Source of the DNA: Kitasatospora acidiphila
GTDB lineage: Bacteria > Actinomycetota > Actinomycetes > Streptomycetales > Streptomycetaceae
Direction: 5' to 3'
Length of the DNA stretch: 64,000 nt
NCBI RefSeq assembly: GCF_006636205.1
Contig: NZ_VIGB01000003.1
Coordinates: forward strand, 6,946,501 to 7,010,500
In this document: positions 36,157-45,407 of the stretch, piece by piece
How positions within the stretch are numbered: the first letter of the stretch is position 1
How the letters are laid out: each line of letters starts with the position of its first letter
Notes under the pieces: generated by a model
Database searches by the model: none
What the model saw: only the letters and a program-made list of their open reading frames with translations
What the model was told of the DNA's origin: nothing
Position numbers and translations under genes: made by a program

Positions 36157-37737
36157 ATGCCTGACATGGACCTCGGGATGAACCACCGACACGGCAACAC
36201 CGTCGCGGATGCCCTGCGCCGCTCCGCCGCCCGCACCCCCGACCGCCGGGCGCTGCACTTCACTGCCCAAGCAAGCGGCACTTCCCAAGCGGCTCCCGCC
36301 GTCGACCGCAGCTGGACCTACCGCGAGCTCGACCACGCCGTCACCCGGGCCGCCGCCCACCTGCTCGCCCGCGGCCTGCGCCCCGGCGACCGGGTGGCCG
36401 CCCTCGGCCGCAACTCCGACGCCTACCTGCTGCTCTTCCTCGCCTGCGCCCGGGTCGGCCTGGTCCACGTGCCGGTGAACTACAACGCGACGGCCGCCGA
36501 GCTGCGCTACTTCACCGAGCAGTCCGGCAGCGCCGCGCTGCTGTACGACGACGAGTACGCCGACCTGGTCGCCGCCCTGCCCGCAGGCGGCCCGCTGCGC
36601 CACCGGGCCACCATGACCGAACTGCTGACCGTGGCTCAGGACGGGCCGGTCCCCGTGCTCCTCACCTTCGCCCCCGACCACGACCTGGTCCAGCTGCTCT
36701 ACACCTCCGGCACCACCGCCGCCCCCAAGGGCGCCATGATGACCCACCGGGCGCTGCTCCACGAGTACCTCTCCGCGATCACCGCCCTGGACCTGCGGGA
36801 GACCGACCGCCTTCTGCACGCCCTGCCGCTCTACCACTCGGCGCAGCTGCACGTCTTCCTGCTGCCCGGCCTGATGCTCGGCTGCGAGAACCGGCTGATC
36901 CAGGCACCCGACCCGGCCACCGTGCTGCGTCTGCTCACCACCGAGCGGCTCACCTCGTTCTTCGCCCCACCGACCGTCTGGGCGGCGCTCACCGCCCACC
37001 CCGACTTCGCCGCCGCCGACCTGGGCCACCTGGAGAAGGCCTACTACGGCGCCTCGGTGATGCCCGCCCCGGTGCTGGAGCGGCTGCGCACCGCACTGCC
37101 CGGCACCGGCTTCTACAACGCCTTCGGGCAGTCCGAGGTCGGCCCGCTGGCCACCGTGCTGCGCCCCGAGGAGCACGACGCGCGGCCCACCTCGGCCGGC
37201 CGCACCGTGCTCTTCGTCGAGGCCCGGGTGGTCCGCCCCGACGGCCGGCCGGCGGGGCCGGGCGAGATCGGCGAAATCCAGTACCGCTCACCGCAGTTGT
37301 GCACCGGCTACTGGGACAAGCCGGAGGAGACGGCGGCCGCCTTCGACGCCGACTGGTTCCGCTCCGGCGACCTGGTCCGGCGCGATGCCGAGGGCTACGT
37401 GCAGGTCGTGGACCGCCTCAAGGACGTGATCAACACCGGCGGAGTGCTGGTCTCCTCCCGCGAGGTCGAGGACGTGCTCTACGCGCACCCGGCGGTGGCC
37501 GAGGCGGCCGTGGTCGGCGTCCCGCACCCGAAGTGGATCGAGGCGGTGACGGCCGTGGTGGTGGCCCGGACCCCGGTCGCCGAAGGGGAGTTGATCGACT
37601 GGGCCCGGGAGCGGTTGCCCGCCCACAAGACGCCCAAGGCCGTGCACTTCGCCGACGGGCTGCCCAAGAACGCCTCCGGCAAGGTGCTCAAGCGGGAGCT
37701 GCGGGAGCAACTTACCGGCTCCCAGCAGCCGTTCTAG
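36157..37737 (+). CDS. AMP-dependent acyl-CoA synthetase/ligase
   Basis: A 526-residue member of the ANL superfamily that activates a carboxylic acid with ATP and CoA. The phosphate loop YTSGTTAAPKGAMMTH is near residue 190, FYNAFGQSEVGP is the A5-type motif, and RSGDLVRRDAEGYVQVVDRLKDVI gives the hinge (D, then R) before the C-terminal domain. KNASGKVLKRELR carries the catalytic lysine. It looks like the long-chain/fatty-acid or malonyl-type branch; the chain length cannot be inferred. It ends overlapping the convergent signalling gene by 4 bp. Confidence 0.9.
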   Translation: MPDMDLGMNHRHGNTVADALRRSAARTPDRRALHFTAQASGTSQAAPAVDRSWTYRELDHAVTRAAAHLLARGLRPGDRVAALGRNSDAYLLLFLACARVGLVHVPVNYNATAAELRYFTEQSGSAALLYDDEYADLVAALPAGGPLRHRATMTELLTVAQDGPVPVLLTFAPDHDLVQLLYTSGTTAAPKGAMMTHRALLHEYLSAITALDLRETDRLLHALPLYHSAQLHVFLLPGLMLGCENRLIQAPDPATVLRLLTTERLTSFFAPPTVWAALTAHPDFAAADLGHLEKAYYGASVMPAPVLERLRTALPGTGFYNAFGQSEVGPLATVLRPEEHDARPTSAGRTVLFVEARVVRPDGRPAGPGEIGEIQYRSPQLCTGYWDKPEETAAAFDADWFRSGDLVRRDAEGYVQVVDRLKDVINTGGVLVSSREVEDVLYAHPAVAEAAVVGVPHPKWIEAVTAVVVARTPVAEGELIDWARERLPAHKTPKAVHFADGLPKNASGKVLKRELREQLTGSQQPF

Positions 37738-40700
37738 TCAGCCCCCAGCGGCAGCTCCAGCTCGAACCAGACCACCTTGCCGTCCCGGGTGCCGCGGCTG
37801 CCCCAGCGGTGCGCCAGCTCGTTCACCAGGTGCATGCCGCGCCCGCCCTCGTCGTCCTCCAGGGCCCGGCGCATCCGGGGCGCGTGGCCGTCCACGTCGG
37901 ACACCTCCACGGTCAGCACCTGGTGGCGGAAGAGCCGCAGCTCGGTGGGGGCGCCGGCGTGCACCAGGGCGTTGGTGATCAGCTCGCTGGTCAGCAGCTC
38001 GGTCTGGTCGATCAGCGCGGCCAGCCCCCAGTCGGTGAGCACCCGGCGGGCGAACCGCCGGGCGTGGCCCACCTGGGCGTGGTCGTCGCGCAGCGACAGG
38101 GTGGCGATCCGGTCCGGGCCGATCACCCGGGCCCGAGCCATGATCACCGCGATGTCGTCCTCCCGGTCGCCGGTGACCAGCGCCGCCAGCACCGCGTCGC
38201 AGGAGCGCTCCAGCCCGCCGTGCTGCTGCGCCACGATGCGCCGCAGCAGCTCCAGGCCCTCGTCCAGGTCGCGGTCCCGGCGCTCGATCAGGCCGTCGGT
38301 GCAGAGCACCAGCAGGCCGTCCGGCGGCAGCCTGAACTCCATGCTCTCGAACGGCACCCCGCCCACCCCGAGCGGAGCGCCCGTCGGCAGGTCGAGCAAC
38401 TGGACCGAGCCGTCCAGCGCCGTGACGACCGGCGGCACATGGCCGGCGCAGGCGGCGGTGCAGATCCGGTCCACCGGGTCGAGCACCACGCAGACGCAGG
38501 TCGCGTACTGGCCCTCGCCGGCCCCCTCGGTGGCGGTGGCGGCCGCATCGTCGAGCCTGCGCAGCACCCGCGCCGGGTCCATGTCAAGGGTGATCAACGT
38601 CCGTGCCGCAGTGCGGAGTTGGCCCATGGTCGCGGCGGCCCGCAGGCCGTGCCCGGTGACGTCGCCGACCACCAGCGCCACCCGGCCGCAGGCCAGCGGG
38701 ACCACGTCGAACCAGTCGCCGCCGACCTCGCTGAGCTGACTGGCCGGCAGGTACCGGTAGGCGACCTCCAGGCCGGGCGAGTCGTGCACCTGCTGCGGCA
38801 GCAGGCTGCGCTGCAGGGTCAGCGCGGTGTCCCGCTCCCGGCGGTAGAGGCGGGCGTTGTCGATCGCCACCGCCGCCCGGGCGACCAACTCCTCGGCCAG
38901 TGCCTGGTCGGCCGCGCCGAACGGCTCGGGGTTGTTGCGCAGCCGTATGAACTCGGCGCCGCCGAGCACCCGGCCGCGGGCCACCAGCGGGACCATCAGA
39001 TACGAGTGGATCCCGGAGTCCAGGGCCGGCTGGATCCGGTCGGGGGAGGCCACGATGGTGGCCAGGTTCTCCTCGGTCACCTGGGGCACCAGGATCGAGT
39101 GCCCGGTGCGCAGGCTCTGCGCGTACAGTGCGGCCGACTGCGAGCTGCCGCCCACCGGGTCGGCGGCCCCGGTCAGGACCGCGTCGCCGTCGAGCTCGCC
39201 GACCGCCACCGCGCGCATGGTGGCCGAGCCGGACGCCGGCAGCGCCGGGGTCTCGTCGCCGAGCAGCACCGCCTCCAGCAGGTCGACGGTGACGAAGTCG
39301 GCGAACCGCCCGATCACCACCTCGACCAGCTCCTCGGCGGTGCGTGGCAGGTCCAGGGTGGTGCCGATCCGGCTGGACGCCTCGTTGAGCAGGGCCAGCC
39401 GGCCGGTCGCGGCATTGGCCTCGTCCAGGGCGCGCTGGCGGGCCTCGGCGGCCTGCTGCTCCAGGGTGTAGAGACGGGCGTTGTCGATCGCCACGGCGGC
39501 CCGGGAGGCCAGCTCGTCGCCGAGGGTGATGTCCTCGGCGGCGAACGACTCGCGCTCACCGCGCCGGGAGTAGACCACGATGCCGAGCACCGTGCCGCGG
39601 GCCACCAGCGGGGTGATCCGCACCGAGCGGGAGCGCCGGCCGAGGAAGTCGCGCAGCTGCTCCTGGCTGAAGCCGGTGGCCAGCGGCGGCAGGTCCCAGG
39701 AGGGCACCACCACGGTGCGGCCGCCGGTCATCGCCCGGGCGTACGGGGAGGTGGGATCGACCTCGTAGACCGCGTCGATCGGCAGGCCCTCCTTCGGGTA
39801 GTCCGAGACGGAGGAGGCCAGCGCCAGCCGGCGCACCCGCACCCCGCCGCCGGGCGGTGCGGGCTCGGCGCCGACCAGCGGGTCCAGCACGAACACCCCG
39901 CTCAGGTCCGCCACCCGGGGCACCATCGCGTCGGCCAACTCCCGTGCGGTGGTGCGCAGATCGAGGGTGGTGCCGATGGAGGTGGTGGCGTCCACCAGCA
40001 GGGCCAGCCGCTCCTGGGCCCGGGCTGCCCGCGACTCGGCCTGGTAGCGGTCGGTGACGTCGACGATGGTGGAGCTGACCCCGTGCACCTTGCCCGGCGG
40101 GTCCTCCAGCCGGAAGTAGGAGGCCGACCAGGCGTGTTCATGGGTCGGGTCACCCGGGGTGATGCCGTGCGAGCGGGCGTCCAGCACCACGTCGCCGGTG
40201 TCCAGCACATGGCGCATCACGGCTTCTATCTCGGCGGCGTTGATCCCGGGCAGCACCTCGGTGAGCCGCCGGCCCAGGTGGTCGGCCACCGACGTCCCGT
40301 TGATCCGGGCCAGCGCCTCGTTGAGCCGGACGAAGCGCAACTCGTTGTCGTAGACCGCCATGCCCACCGGAGCCTGGCTGAAGAAGCCGTCCAGGACCGC
40401 CAGATCGGCCTGGATCCGGCGCAGCGCGGTGACGTCGGAGGCCACCGCGAGCACCAGCGGCTCGCCATCGGGGCCGGTCACCGGGTGGGTGCGGAACTCC
40501 AGGTTGACGAAGTGGCCGGCCCGGTGGAGCACCGGGAAGACGCCGGACCACGGCCGCCCGGCCAGGATCTCCTGGAACAGCGCCAGCACCTCGGGGCGCT
40601 GCTCGTCGGTGGCCAGCAACCGGGCGGCGGGCTGGCCGACGGCCTCGGCGGCGGTGTGGCCGAGCAGCGCCTCGGCGTCCTCGCTCCAGTGCAGGATCCG

Positions 40701-40823
40701 CCCGTCCTGCCGGATCAGCGCGGTGGCGATCGGCACCATCTGCAGGCCCCCGGCACGAGCCGGGGCGCCGTCCGCCGCATCGCGGCGGCCGTCGTTGCCG
40801 CTCTCCTGCCCGACTGCGTCCAT
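37734..40823 (-). CDS. PAS/GAF sensor with PP2C phosphatase and anti-sigma-factor HATPase domains
   Basis: A 1029-residue cytosolic protein. Approximate order: PAS (35-140, IATALIRQDGRILHWSEDAEALLG), PAS/PAC (150-270, GMAVYDNELRFVRLNEAL), two GAF domains (290-460 and 480-640, each starting ASSRIGTTLDL-type), an RsbU/SpoIIE-type PP2C phosphatase (680-880, VGGDWFDVVPLACGRVALVVGDVTGHG with its metal-binding aspartates) and a RsbW-like HATPase (890-1025, TSELITNALVHAGAP and GGRGMHLVNEL). Such proteins regulate alternative sigma factors by partner-switching in streptomycetes. ATG at 40823 chosen because the preceding frame is low-complexity. Divergent from the universal stress gene, which fits a stress role. 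Confidence 0.9.
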   Translation of the reverse strand: MDAVGQESGNDGRRDAADGAPARAGGLQMVPIATALIRQDGRILHWSEDAEALLGHTAAEAVGQPAARLLATDEQRPEVLALFQEILAGRPWSGVFPVLHRAGHFVNLEFRTHPVTGPDGEPLVLAVASDVTALRRIQADLAVLDGFFSQAPVGMAVYDNELRFVRLNEALARINGTSVADHLGRRLTEVLPGINAAEIEAVMRHVLDTGDVVLDARSHGITPGDPTHEHAWSASYFRLEDPPGKVHGVSSTIVDVTDRYQAESRAARAQERLALLVDATTSIGTTLDLRTTARELADAMVPRVADLSGVFVLDPLVGAEPAPPGGGVRVRRLALASSVSDYPKEGLPIDAVYEVDPTSPYARAMTGGRTVVVPSWDLPPLATGFSQEQLRDFLGRRSRSVRITPLVARGTVLGIVVYSRRGERESFAAEDITLGDELASRAAVAIDNARLYTLEQQAAEARQRALDEANAATGRLALLNEASSRIGTTLDLPRTAEELVEVVIGRFADFVTVDLLEAVLLGDETPALPASGSATMRAVAVGELDGDAVLTGAADPVGGSSQSAALYAQSLRTGHSILVPQVTEENLATIVASPDRIQPALDSGIHSYLMVPLVARGRVLGGAEFIRLRNNPEPFGAADQALAEELVARAAVAIDNARLYRRERDTALTLQRSLLPQQVHDSPGLEVAYRYLPASQLSEVGGDWFDVVPLACGRVALVVGDVTGHGLRAAATMGQLRTAARTLITLDMDPARVLRRLDDAAATATEGAGEGQYATCVCVVLDPVDRICTAACAGHVPPVVTALDGSVQLLDLPTGAPLGVGGVPFESMEFRLPPDGLLVLCTDGLIERRDRDLDEGLELLRRIVAQQHGGLERSCDAVLAALVTGDREDDIAVIMARARVIGPDRIATLSLRDDHAQVGHARRFARRVLTDWGLAALIDQTELLTSELITNALVHAGAPTELRLFRHQVLTVEVSDVDGHAPRMRRALEDDEGGRGMHLVNELAHRWGSRGTRDGKVVWFELELPLGAD

Positions 40824-40935
40824 GGTTGCCGCCGTTCGAAGGGGCCTCCCGGGTTGGCCACCCCATTTTCCCACCGGTGGGGCGGGCGGGGCATGGGCGG
40901 ACGGCGGTGGCAGGCTGGGCCGCATGGAGACCGGG

Positions 40936-41376
40936 ATGAACTTCGAACTGGGTACCGACGGCCCGCGCACCCTGCTGGTGGCGCTGGACGGCTCGGTCAC
41001 CTCGATGCGCGCCGGGGCCTATGCGGCGGGGCTGGCCCGCCGGCAGGGCAGCAGGCTGATCGCGGTGTACGTGCAGACCGTCGGGGCGCTGGCCGGGATG
41101 AGTGCGCTCGCCGTGCAGGCGGCCCGCGAGGGGGCCGAGGCGACCGCCGCCGAGCTGCGGGAGCTGGCGGAGCGGCAGGCCCGGGAGCGCGGCGTCGGGC
41201 TCACCTTCGTGACCCGTACCGGCGATCCGTTCACCGAGATCGCCGCACTGGCCGACGCGGAGCGGGCGGACGGTGTGCTGGTCGGGGCCTCGGAGCACCT
41301 CGGGCACCGGCTGGTCGGCTCGCTGGCGGTGCGGCTGGTGCGGGCCGGGCGCTGGCCGGTCACGGTGGTGCCGTAG
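40936..41376 (+). CDS. universal stress protein family
   Basis: A 146-residue single UspA domain: RTLLVALDGSVTSMRAGAYAAGLA at the N-terminus, FVTRTGDPFTEIAALADAERADGVLVGASEHLGHRLVGSLAVRLVRAGRWPVTVVP at the C-terminus in family order. The ATP-loop G-x2-G-x9-G(S/T) is recognisable but modified (GASEHLGHRLVGS). I prefer the ATG at 40936, with GGAG 6 bases upstream, over one four codons earlier. Divergent from the PP2C/HATPase sensor. Confidence 0.85.
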   Translation: MNFELGTDGPRTLLVALDGSVTSMRAGAYAAGLARRQGSRLIAVYVQTVGALAGMSALAVQAAREGAEATAAELRELAERQARERGVGLTFVTRTGDPFTEIAALADAERADGVLVGASEHLGHRLVGSLAVRLVRAGRWPVTVVP

Positions 41377-41448
41377 AGCCGGCAGCCCAATGGCCGGCAG
41401 TGGGCTGCCGGACCCAGGCGCGGAATAGGCCGTTCGGGCAGCTAGTTG

Positions 41449-41473
41449 TATAGTGCATCTTAAAGGTTGCACT
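41449..41473 (+). promoter_or_regulatory. candidate promoter/operator of the membrane-protein gene
   Basis: TATAGT (41449-41454) resembles a -10 box and overlaps an inverted repeat AGTGCA-N10-TGCACT (41452-41457, 41468-41473) in a locally AT-rich stretch 70-90 bp before the ATG. This could be a site for a MarR/TetR-type repressor. The regulator is not encoded nearby. Confidence 0.4.
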
Positions 41474-41540
41474 TAACACCTTTTGGCTCAGCCGTATCGG
41501 TTGCAATAGCCAACTAAGCCTCCGAAGGGACGCGCCTGGC

Positions 41541-42596
41541 ATGACCGCCTCCACCCGGCACCCACTCACCCACCTCGTCAGCCACCTGCTCACCCCGCTG
41601 CTGATGTGCCTGGGCATGGCGCTCGCCTACCAGGGCGCCTTCCACCAGCCCGCACCGCACCACCTCAAGGTCGCCGTGGTCGGCAGCAGCCCGCAGTCCC
41701 AGGCGCTGGCCGCCGGGATCCAGCAGAAGGCGGGCAGCGCGCTGGACATCAGCACCGTGCCGGACCGGGCGGCGGGCGCCCATCAGATCGAGCAGCGGCA
41801 GCTGGTCGGCGCTTTCGTGCCGGACCCCAGGAATCCCGAACTGCTGGTCGCCACGGCCAACTCGGACTCCTCCAAGACCGCCGTCCAGGAGGTGTTCACG
41901 CAGGTCGCCGACGCCCAGGGGGTGCCGATGAAGACCACCGACCTGGTGCCGACCTCCAGCGGCGACCCGACCGGGCAGGGCATCTTCTTCCTGCTGGTGG
42001 CGCTGAGCGTCGGTGCCTACGGCAGCGTCGCGGTGATCGGGGCGGCAGGGGCCGCGCTGTCGATGCGCGGCCGGGCGCTGGTCGGCCTGGCCGTCTCGCT
42101 GGCGGTCAGCGTGATCGGGATCGTCGTCGCCGGGCCGGTCTACCACATCGTGGACCACCACCAGGTGGCGGTCTGGGCGCTCGCCTGGCTCTACTCGGCC
42201 GGCATCGTCATGATCGGCACCGGGCTGCACAGCTTCCTGAAGCGCTGGACCACGCTGACCCTGATGGTGCTCTTCGTGATGCTCAACTTCACCAGCTCCG
42301 GCGGGGTGTTCCAGCCCGCGCTGCAGCCCGGCCTGTTCGGCTGGCTGCACCGCTTCTACGACGGCGCCGGGTTCGTCGAGGGCACCCGGTCGATCCTCTA
42401 CTTCGACGGCGGCGTCGGCCTCGGCGGGCGGGTGCTCTCGCTGGCGCTCTGGCTGGTGGCCGGCCTGGCGCTGGTGGCCGCCGGCGGCTGGTACGAGCGG
42501 CGGGCGCGGCTCGCGGCGCAGCGGGCCGCGGCTCGGCCGGCCCTGGCGGTGGTCGACGGGGCCGAGGAGGAGATGGAGGAGGCGGTCGGCGTCTGA
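41541..42596 (+). CDS. ABC-2/YhgE-like membrane protein
   Basis: A 351-residue protein: one N-terminal transmembrane helix (LLTPLLMCLGMALAYQGAF), a ~110-residue extracytoplasmic domain (HHLKVAVVGSSPQSQALAAGI to TSSGDPTG), then about six transmembrane helices (IFFLLVALSVGAYGSVAVIGA onward) and a short acidic cytosolic tail. This one-plus-loop-plus-five/six layout is that of ABC-2 permeases and YhgE/Pip-type proteins. No ATPase gene is next to it, so a transport partner cannot be named. The upstream AT-rich inverted repeat suggests regulated expression. Confidence 0.7.
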   Translation: MTASTRHPLTHLVSHLLTPLLMCLGMALAYQGAFHQPAPHHLKVAVVGSSPQSQALAAGIQQKAGSALDISTVPDRAAGAHQIEQRQLVGAFVPDPRNPELLVATANSDSSKTAVQEVFTQVADAQGVPMKTTDLVPTSSGDPTGQGIFFLLVALSVGAYGSVAVIGAAGAALSMRGRALVGLAVSLAVSVIGIVVAGPVYHIVDHHQVAVWALAWLYSAGIVMIGTGLHSFLKRWTTLTLMVLFVMLNFTSSGGVFQPALQPGLFGWLHRFYDGAGFVEGTRSILYFDGGVGLGGRVLSLALWLVAGLALVAAGGWYERRARLAAQRAAARPALAVVDGAEEEMEEAVGV

Positions 42597-42666
42597 GACG
42601 ACCGCGCCCGGCCGTCGAGCCGGGTGCCGGCGGGTGGCCGGCCCGGTGCCTGAGCCGCCGGGACGG

Positions 42667-42921
42667 TCACCCGCCGGCACCCGGCAGCGGCAGCAGATGG
42701 CGGGAGCCCAGGTGCCCCACCCAATGCCGGTGGCACTCCGGGCAGGCGGCGCCGCCGCCCGTCGAGTACGGGGAGGCAGCCGGGATGCCGGCTTTGGAGA
42801 AGGCCTCCCAGTCAGCCCCGTCCTCGTCGCGGTAGTGCATGACGTCGTAGTCGGCGGCCCACTGGTGCCAGCAGTGTCCGCAGGTGAACTCGACGTGTTC
42901 CACAGCCAGTTCGGTGATCAT
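42667..42921 (-). CDS. small zinc-ribbon-like protein
   Basis: An 84-residue protein with two CxxC knuckles, TCGHCWHQW near residue 13 and ACPECHRHW near 59, likely binding one zinc ion. The part between (YDVMHYRDEDGADWEAFSKAGIPA) is acidic. The start is the ATG with AGGAG 7 bases upstream; 32 in-frame codons further upstream look non-coding. Function unknown; it resembles a conserved streptomycete hypothetical. Confidence 0.7.
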   Translation of the reverse strand: MITELAVEHVEFTCGHCWHQWAADYDVMHYRDEDGADWEAFSKAGIPAASPYSTGGGAACPECHRHWVGHLGSRHLLPLPGAGG

Positions 42922-43167
42922 GGCGGTGCTCCTAGGGCCCGGGGCGGCCGCGGTGCGGGCCAACGGTGCGGAACGTCCCGTACCGGTCATGAAACTCCCA
43001 TCCCCGGTCCGAGGCAAGGCCTGGCCGGGCGCCCGGCGACGGCGTACAGTGCGGCGATCGCGCCCCGCGGCGCTGACAGCGAGTCACCTGCTGAACTAGG
43101 ATGAACAGCATCGATCACTGCGTCCGCGCGTGCTGAAGTGGTGCGGGGGCGGCCCTGGAGGTGAGGG

Positions 43168-43593
43168 ATGTCGGAGTCCGAGGCGCGGGGAACGACGCTG
43201 GCCGAGAAGATCGACGGCCTGTTCCGGGTGGTGCGTCGTCCCAACCGTGAGCAGTACAGCCACGAGGAGGTCGCCAAGGCCTGCCGGGAGGCCACCGGCG
43301 AGACCTTCTCCGCCACCTACCTGTGGCAGCTGCGCACCGGCCGGCGGGACAACCCGACCAAGCGCCACCTGGAGGCGCTGGCCCAGTTCTTCCAGGTCCC
43401 GGTGGCCTACTTCTTCGACGACGAGCAGGGCGCGGCCATCGCCCAGGAGCTGGAACTGCTCGGCGCGCTGCGCGACGCCGGGGTGCGCAGCGTGGCACTG
43501 CGTGCCGTCAACCTCTCGCCGGAGGGGGTGGGCACCATCAGCGACCTGATCGACGTGATCGCCCGTCGGGAGGGCTCGGGCGGCGGCAAGTAG
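43168..43593 (+). CDS. XRE-type helix-turn-helix regulator
   Basis: A 141-residue protein with an N-terminal lambda-repressor-like HTH. YSHEEVAKACREATGETFSATYLWQLRTGRRDNPTKRHLEALAQFFQVPVAYFF (residues ~28-82) has the recognition helix around SATYLWQLRTG. The C-terminal ~55 residues are helical (LELLGALRDAGVRSVALRAVNLSPEG), likely for dimerisation. It is the first gene of a tight three-gene set with a zincin-like protein and a MAB_1171c-type membrane protein. This order recurs in actinomycetes, and the regulator probably controls the set. Confidence 0.87.
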   Translation: MSESEARGTTLAEKIDGLFRVVRRPNREQYSHEEVAKACREATGETFSATYLWQLRTGRRDNPTKRHLEALAQFFQVPVAYFFDDEQGAAIAQELELLGALRDAGVRSVALRAVNLSPEGVGTISDLIDVIARREGSGGGK

Positions 43594-43620
43594 CGCGACC
43601 GGGGCGGGGGAGGGACTGCG

Positions 43621-44175
43621 GTGCGGTTCGGGGTGGACTTGGTGCGCTTGCGGCAGCGCCGCCGGCTCTGGCGGCGATGTCAACAGCGGGTGGCAGACCT
43701 GGAGTTACCCGATCCCTTCGACGCGGTGGCGTTCGTCCGGCTGCTCGCCGTCCGGCGCGGCAGGCCGATCGAGCTGATCCCGGTCACCGCGCGCCCCACC
43801 CTGCCCTGCGGACTGCTGATCACCACCGACCGGGCCGACTGCATCGTCTACCTGGCCGACACCACCCCGCTGCACCAGCAGCACATCCTGCTGCACGAGG
43901 CCGCCCACCTGCTCTGCGGCCACCACGAGAACGCCGAGGCCCGACTCGGCGCCGCCCAGGCCCTGCTGCCCAGCCTCTCCGGCGCGCTGGTCACCCGGGT
44001 GCTCGGCCGCACCGTCTACGCCGAACCGCAGGAGCAGGAGGCCGAGCTGGTCGCCTCGCTGATCCTGCACCGGGTCCAGCGCCAGGACGCCTGGCCGCCG
44101 GTGACGCCGAGCCAACTCTCCTGGACCGACTCGGTGTTCGGCCTCTCCGACGCCCCGCCGCGGCGCCATGTCTGA
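43621..44175 (+). CDS. ImmA/IrrE-like zincin domain protein
   Basis: A 184-residue protein with an HExxH-type zinc protease motif, LLHEAAHLLCGHH near residue 96, then a glutamate further on (YAEPQEQEAELVASLIL, the third ligand region). This is the ImmA/IrrE layout. ImmA-like proteases often cleave a neighbouring XRE repressor, and such a repressor is encoded 27 bp upstream. Start GTG at 43621, after GGGGCGGGGGAGGGA. The stop overlaps the next gene by 8 bp. Automatic annotations sometimes call these toxins; I see no toxin motif. Confidence 0.82.
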   Translation: MRFGVDLVRLRQRRRLWRRCQQRVADLELPDPFDAVAFVRLLAVRRGRPIELIPVTARPTLPCGLLITTDRADCIVYLADTTPLHQQHILLHEAAHLLCGHHENAEARLGAAQALLPSLSGALVTRVLGRTVYAEPQEQEAELVASLILHRVQRQDAWPPVTPSQLSWTDSVFGLSDAPPRRHV

Positions 44176-45400
44176 CCCCGGCCCGGCCGACCTGGCCGCC
44201 TACCTCTCCGCCGCGGTCTTCCTGCTGCTCGCCGGCCAGTGGATCGCGGCCGCCCGCACCCAGCCCGACGAGCAGGCCAAGCGCTACGCGATCGGCTTCG
44301 CCCTCTGCATGGGCGGCGGGCTGGTCGCGCGTGCCCCCGCCACCCTGACCGCCCTCGGCCGGCTCGGCGGTGGCCCGTATCCGGGGGCACTGGCCGGCGA
44401 CCTCCTCAAGACCGCCGCCGGCGGCCTCCTGGTGCTGCTCGCGCTGGCACTGCGGGTCCGGGGCGAGCCGGAGAGCCGGCTGCGGACGCGCCGCCTGATC
44501 CGCCGGCACGGCGCCGCCGCCGTCACCGTGTCGGTGCTGCTCGTGCTGCTGCTCTACGCCGCCCATCCCGCCGTGCGCGGCGACAGCCTGGTGGTCCACG
44601 GCACCGGCCGCTGGCTGCTGGCCGGCTACGACGCGGTGTTCGGCGGCTACGCGGTGTGCTGCCTGGCCGTGCTGAGCACCGTGCTGGCCCGGCAGATCCG
44701 GCGCGCCGACGCCGGGCTGCTGCGCACCGGCCTGTGGCTGATGACGGGCGCAGCCGTGGTCGGCGTGGCCTGGAGCCTGTGGACCCTCGACGACCTGATC
44801 CCGGTGCTGCTGCGCGGCCGCCAGGACAACGGCGAGGACATCCCCTCCGACGTGCTGGGCGCGATCTGCGCCGTGTTCGCGGTGAGCGGCGCCACCGTCA
44901 CCGTCTGGGGCGCCACCCGCTGGGGCGCCCGGATCACCGCACCGGCCCGCTGGCTCCGGGCCCGCCGCCGCTACCGGGCGCTGGAGCCGCTCTGGTCCGC
45001 CCTGCACACCGCCGTGCCCGGCATCGCCCTGGCGCCCCGACCGGGCCGGCGGCCGCCGCTGCGGACCGCCGAGTTCGCGCTCTACCGGCGGATCATCGAG
45101 ATCCGGGACGGCCAGCTCGCGCTGCGCCCGTACCTGCAGCCGCAGCTGCCCGAGTGGCTGGCGGCCGTCGAGCCCGGCGGGGAGCCGGACGGCGCGGTGC
45201 TGGAGGCGGCGGCGCTGGCGGCCGCCCTGGAGGCCCGGCGGGCGGGCCGGCCGGGCGGCGAACCGGCGGGGCCGGGCTGGGTGCCGCAGCCGGTGCCCGG
45301 CACGGTGGCCGCCGAGGCGGCCTGGCTGCTCCAGGTCGCCGCGGCCTTCGCCGGCTCGCGGCTGGTGGCCGAGGTGCGGCAGCGGGCCCGGGCGGCCTGA
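44168..45400 (+). CDS. MAB_1171c-family putative membrane transporter/sensor
   Basis: A 410-residue protein with about seven transmembrane helices in the first 250 residues (LAAYLSAAVFLLLAGQWIAAA, TVSVLLVLLLYAAHP, AVFGGYAVCCLAVLS, LGAICAVFAVSGATVTVWGA) and a ~160-residue cytosolic C-terminus with the family pattern RYRALEPLWSALHTAVPGIAL and EFALYRRIIEIRDGQLALRPYL. The function of the family is unknown. The ATG overlaps the zincin gene. The set HTH / zincin / membrane protein is consistent with a membrane signal controlling a protease and repressor. Confidence 0.82.
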   Translation: MSDPGPADLAAYLSAAVFLLLAGQWIAAARTQPDEQAKRYAIGFALCMGGGLVARAPATLTALGRLGGGPYPGALAGDLLKTAAGGLLVLLALALRVRGEPESRLRTRRLIRRHGAAAVTVSVLLVLLLYAAHPAVRGDSLVVHGTGRWLLAGYDAVFGGYAVCCLAVLSTVLARQIRRADAGLLRTGLWLMTGAAVVGVAWSLWTLDDLIPVLLRGRQDNGEDIPSDVLGAICAVFAVSGATVTVWGATRWGARITAPARWLRARRRYRALEPLWSALHTAVPGIALAPRPGRRPPLRTAEFALYRRIIEIRDGQLALRPYLQPQLPEWLAAVEPGGEPDGAVLEAAALAAALEARRAGRPGGEPAGPGWVPQPVPGTVAAEAAWLLQVAAAFAGSRLVAEVRQRARAA

Positions 45401-45407
45401 TGGATCG

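Noticed and set aside
37299..41453. Open frame of nearly 1400 codons on the plus strand
   Set aside because: Antisense shadow of the PAS/GAF/PP2C gene; low-complexity composition and no recognisable domain. The real plus-strand genes are the acyl-CoA ligase and the universal stress gene at its ends.
43621..44175. Toxin of a toxin-antitoxin pair with the XRE gene
   Set aside because: The HEAAH zinc motif fits an ImmA/IrrE-type protease; no toxin fold is visible and a third membrane-protein gene is part of the unit.
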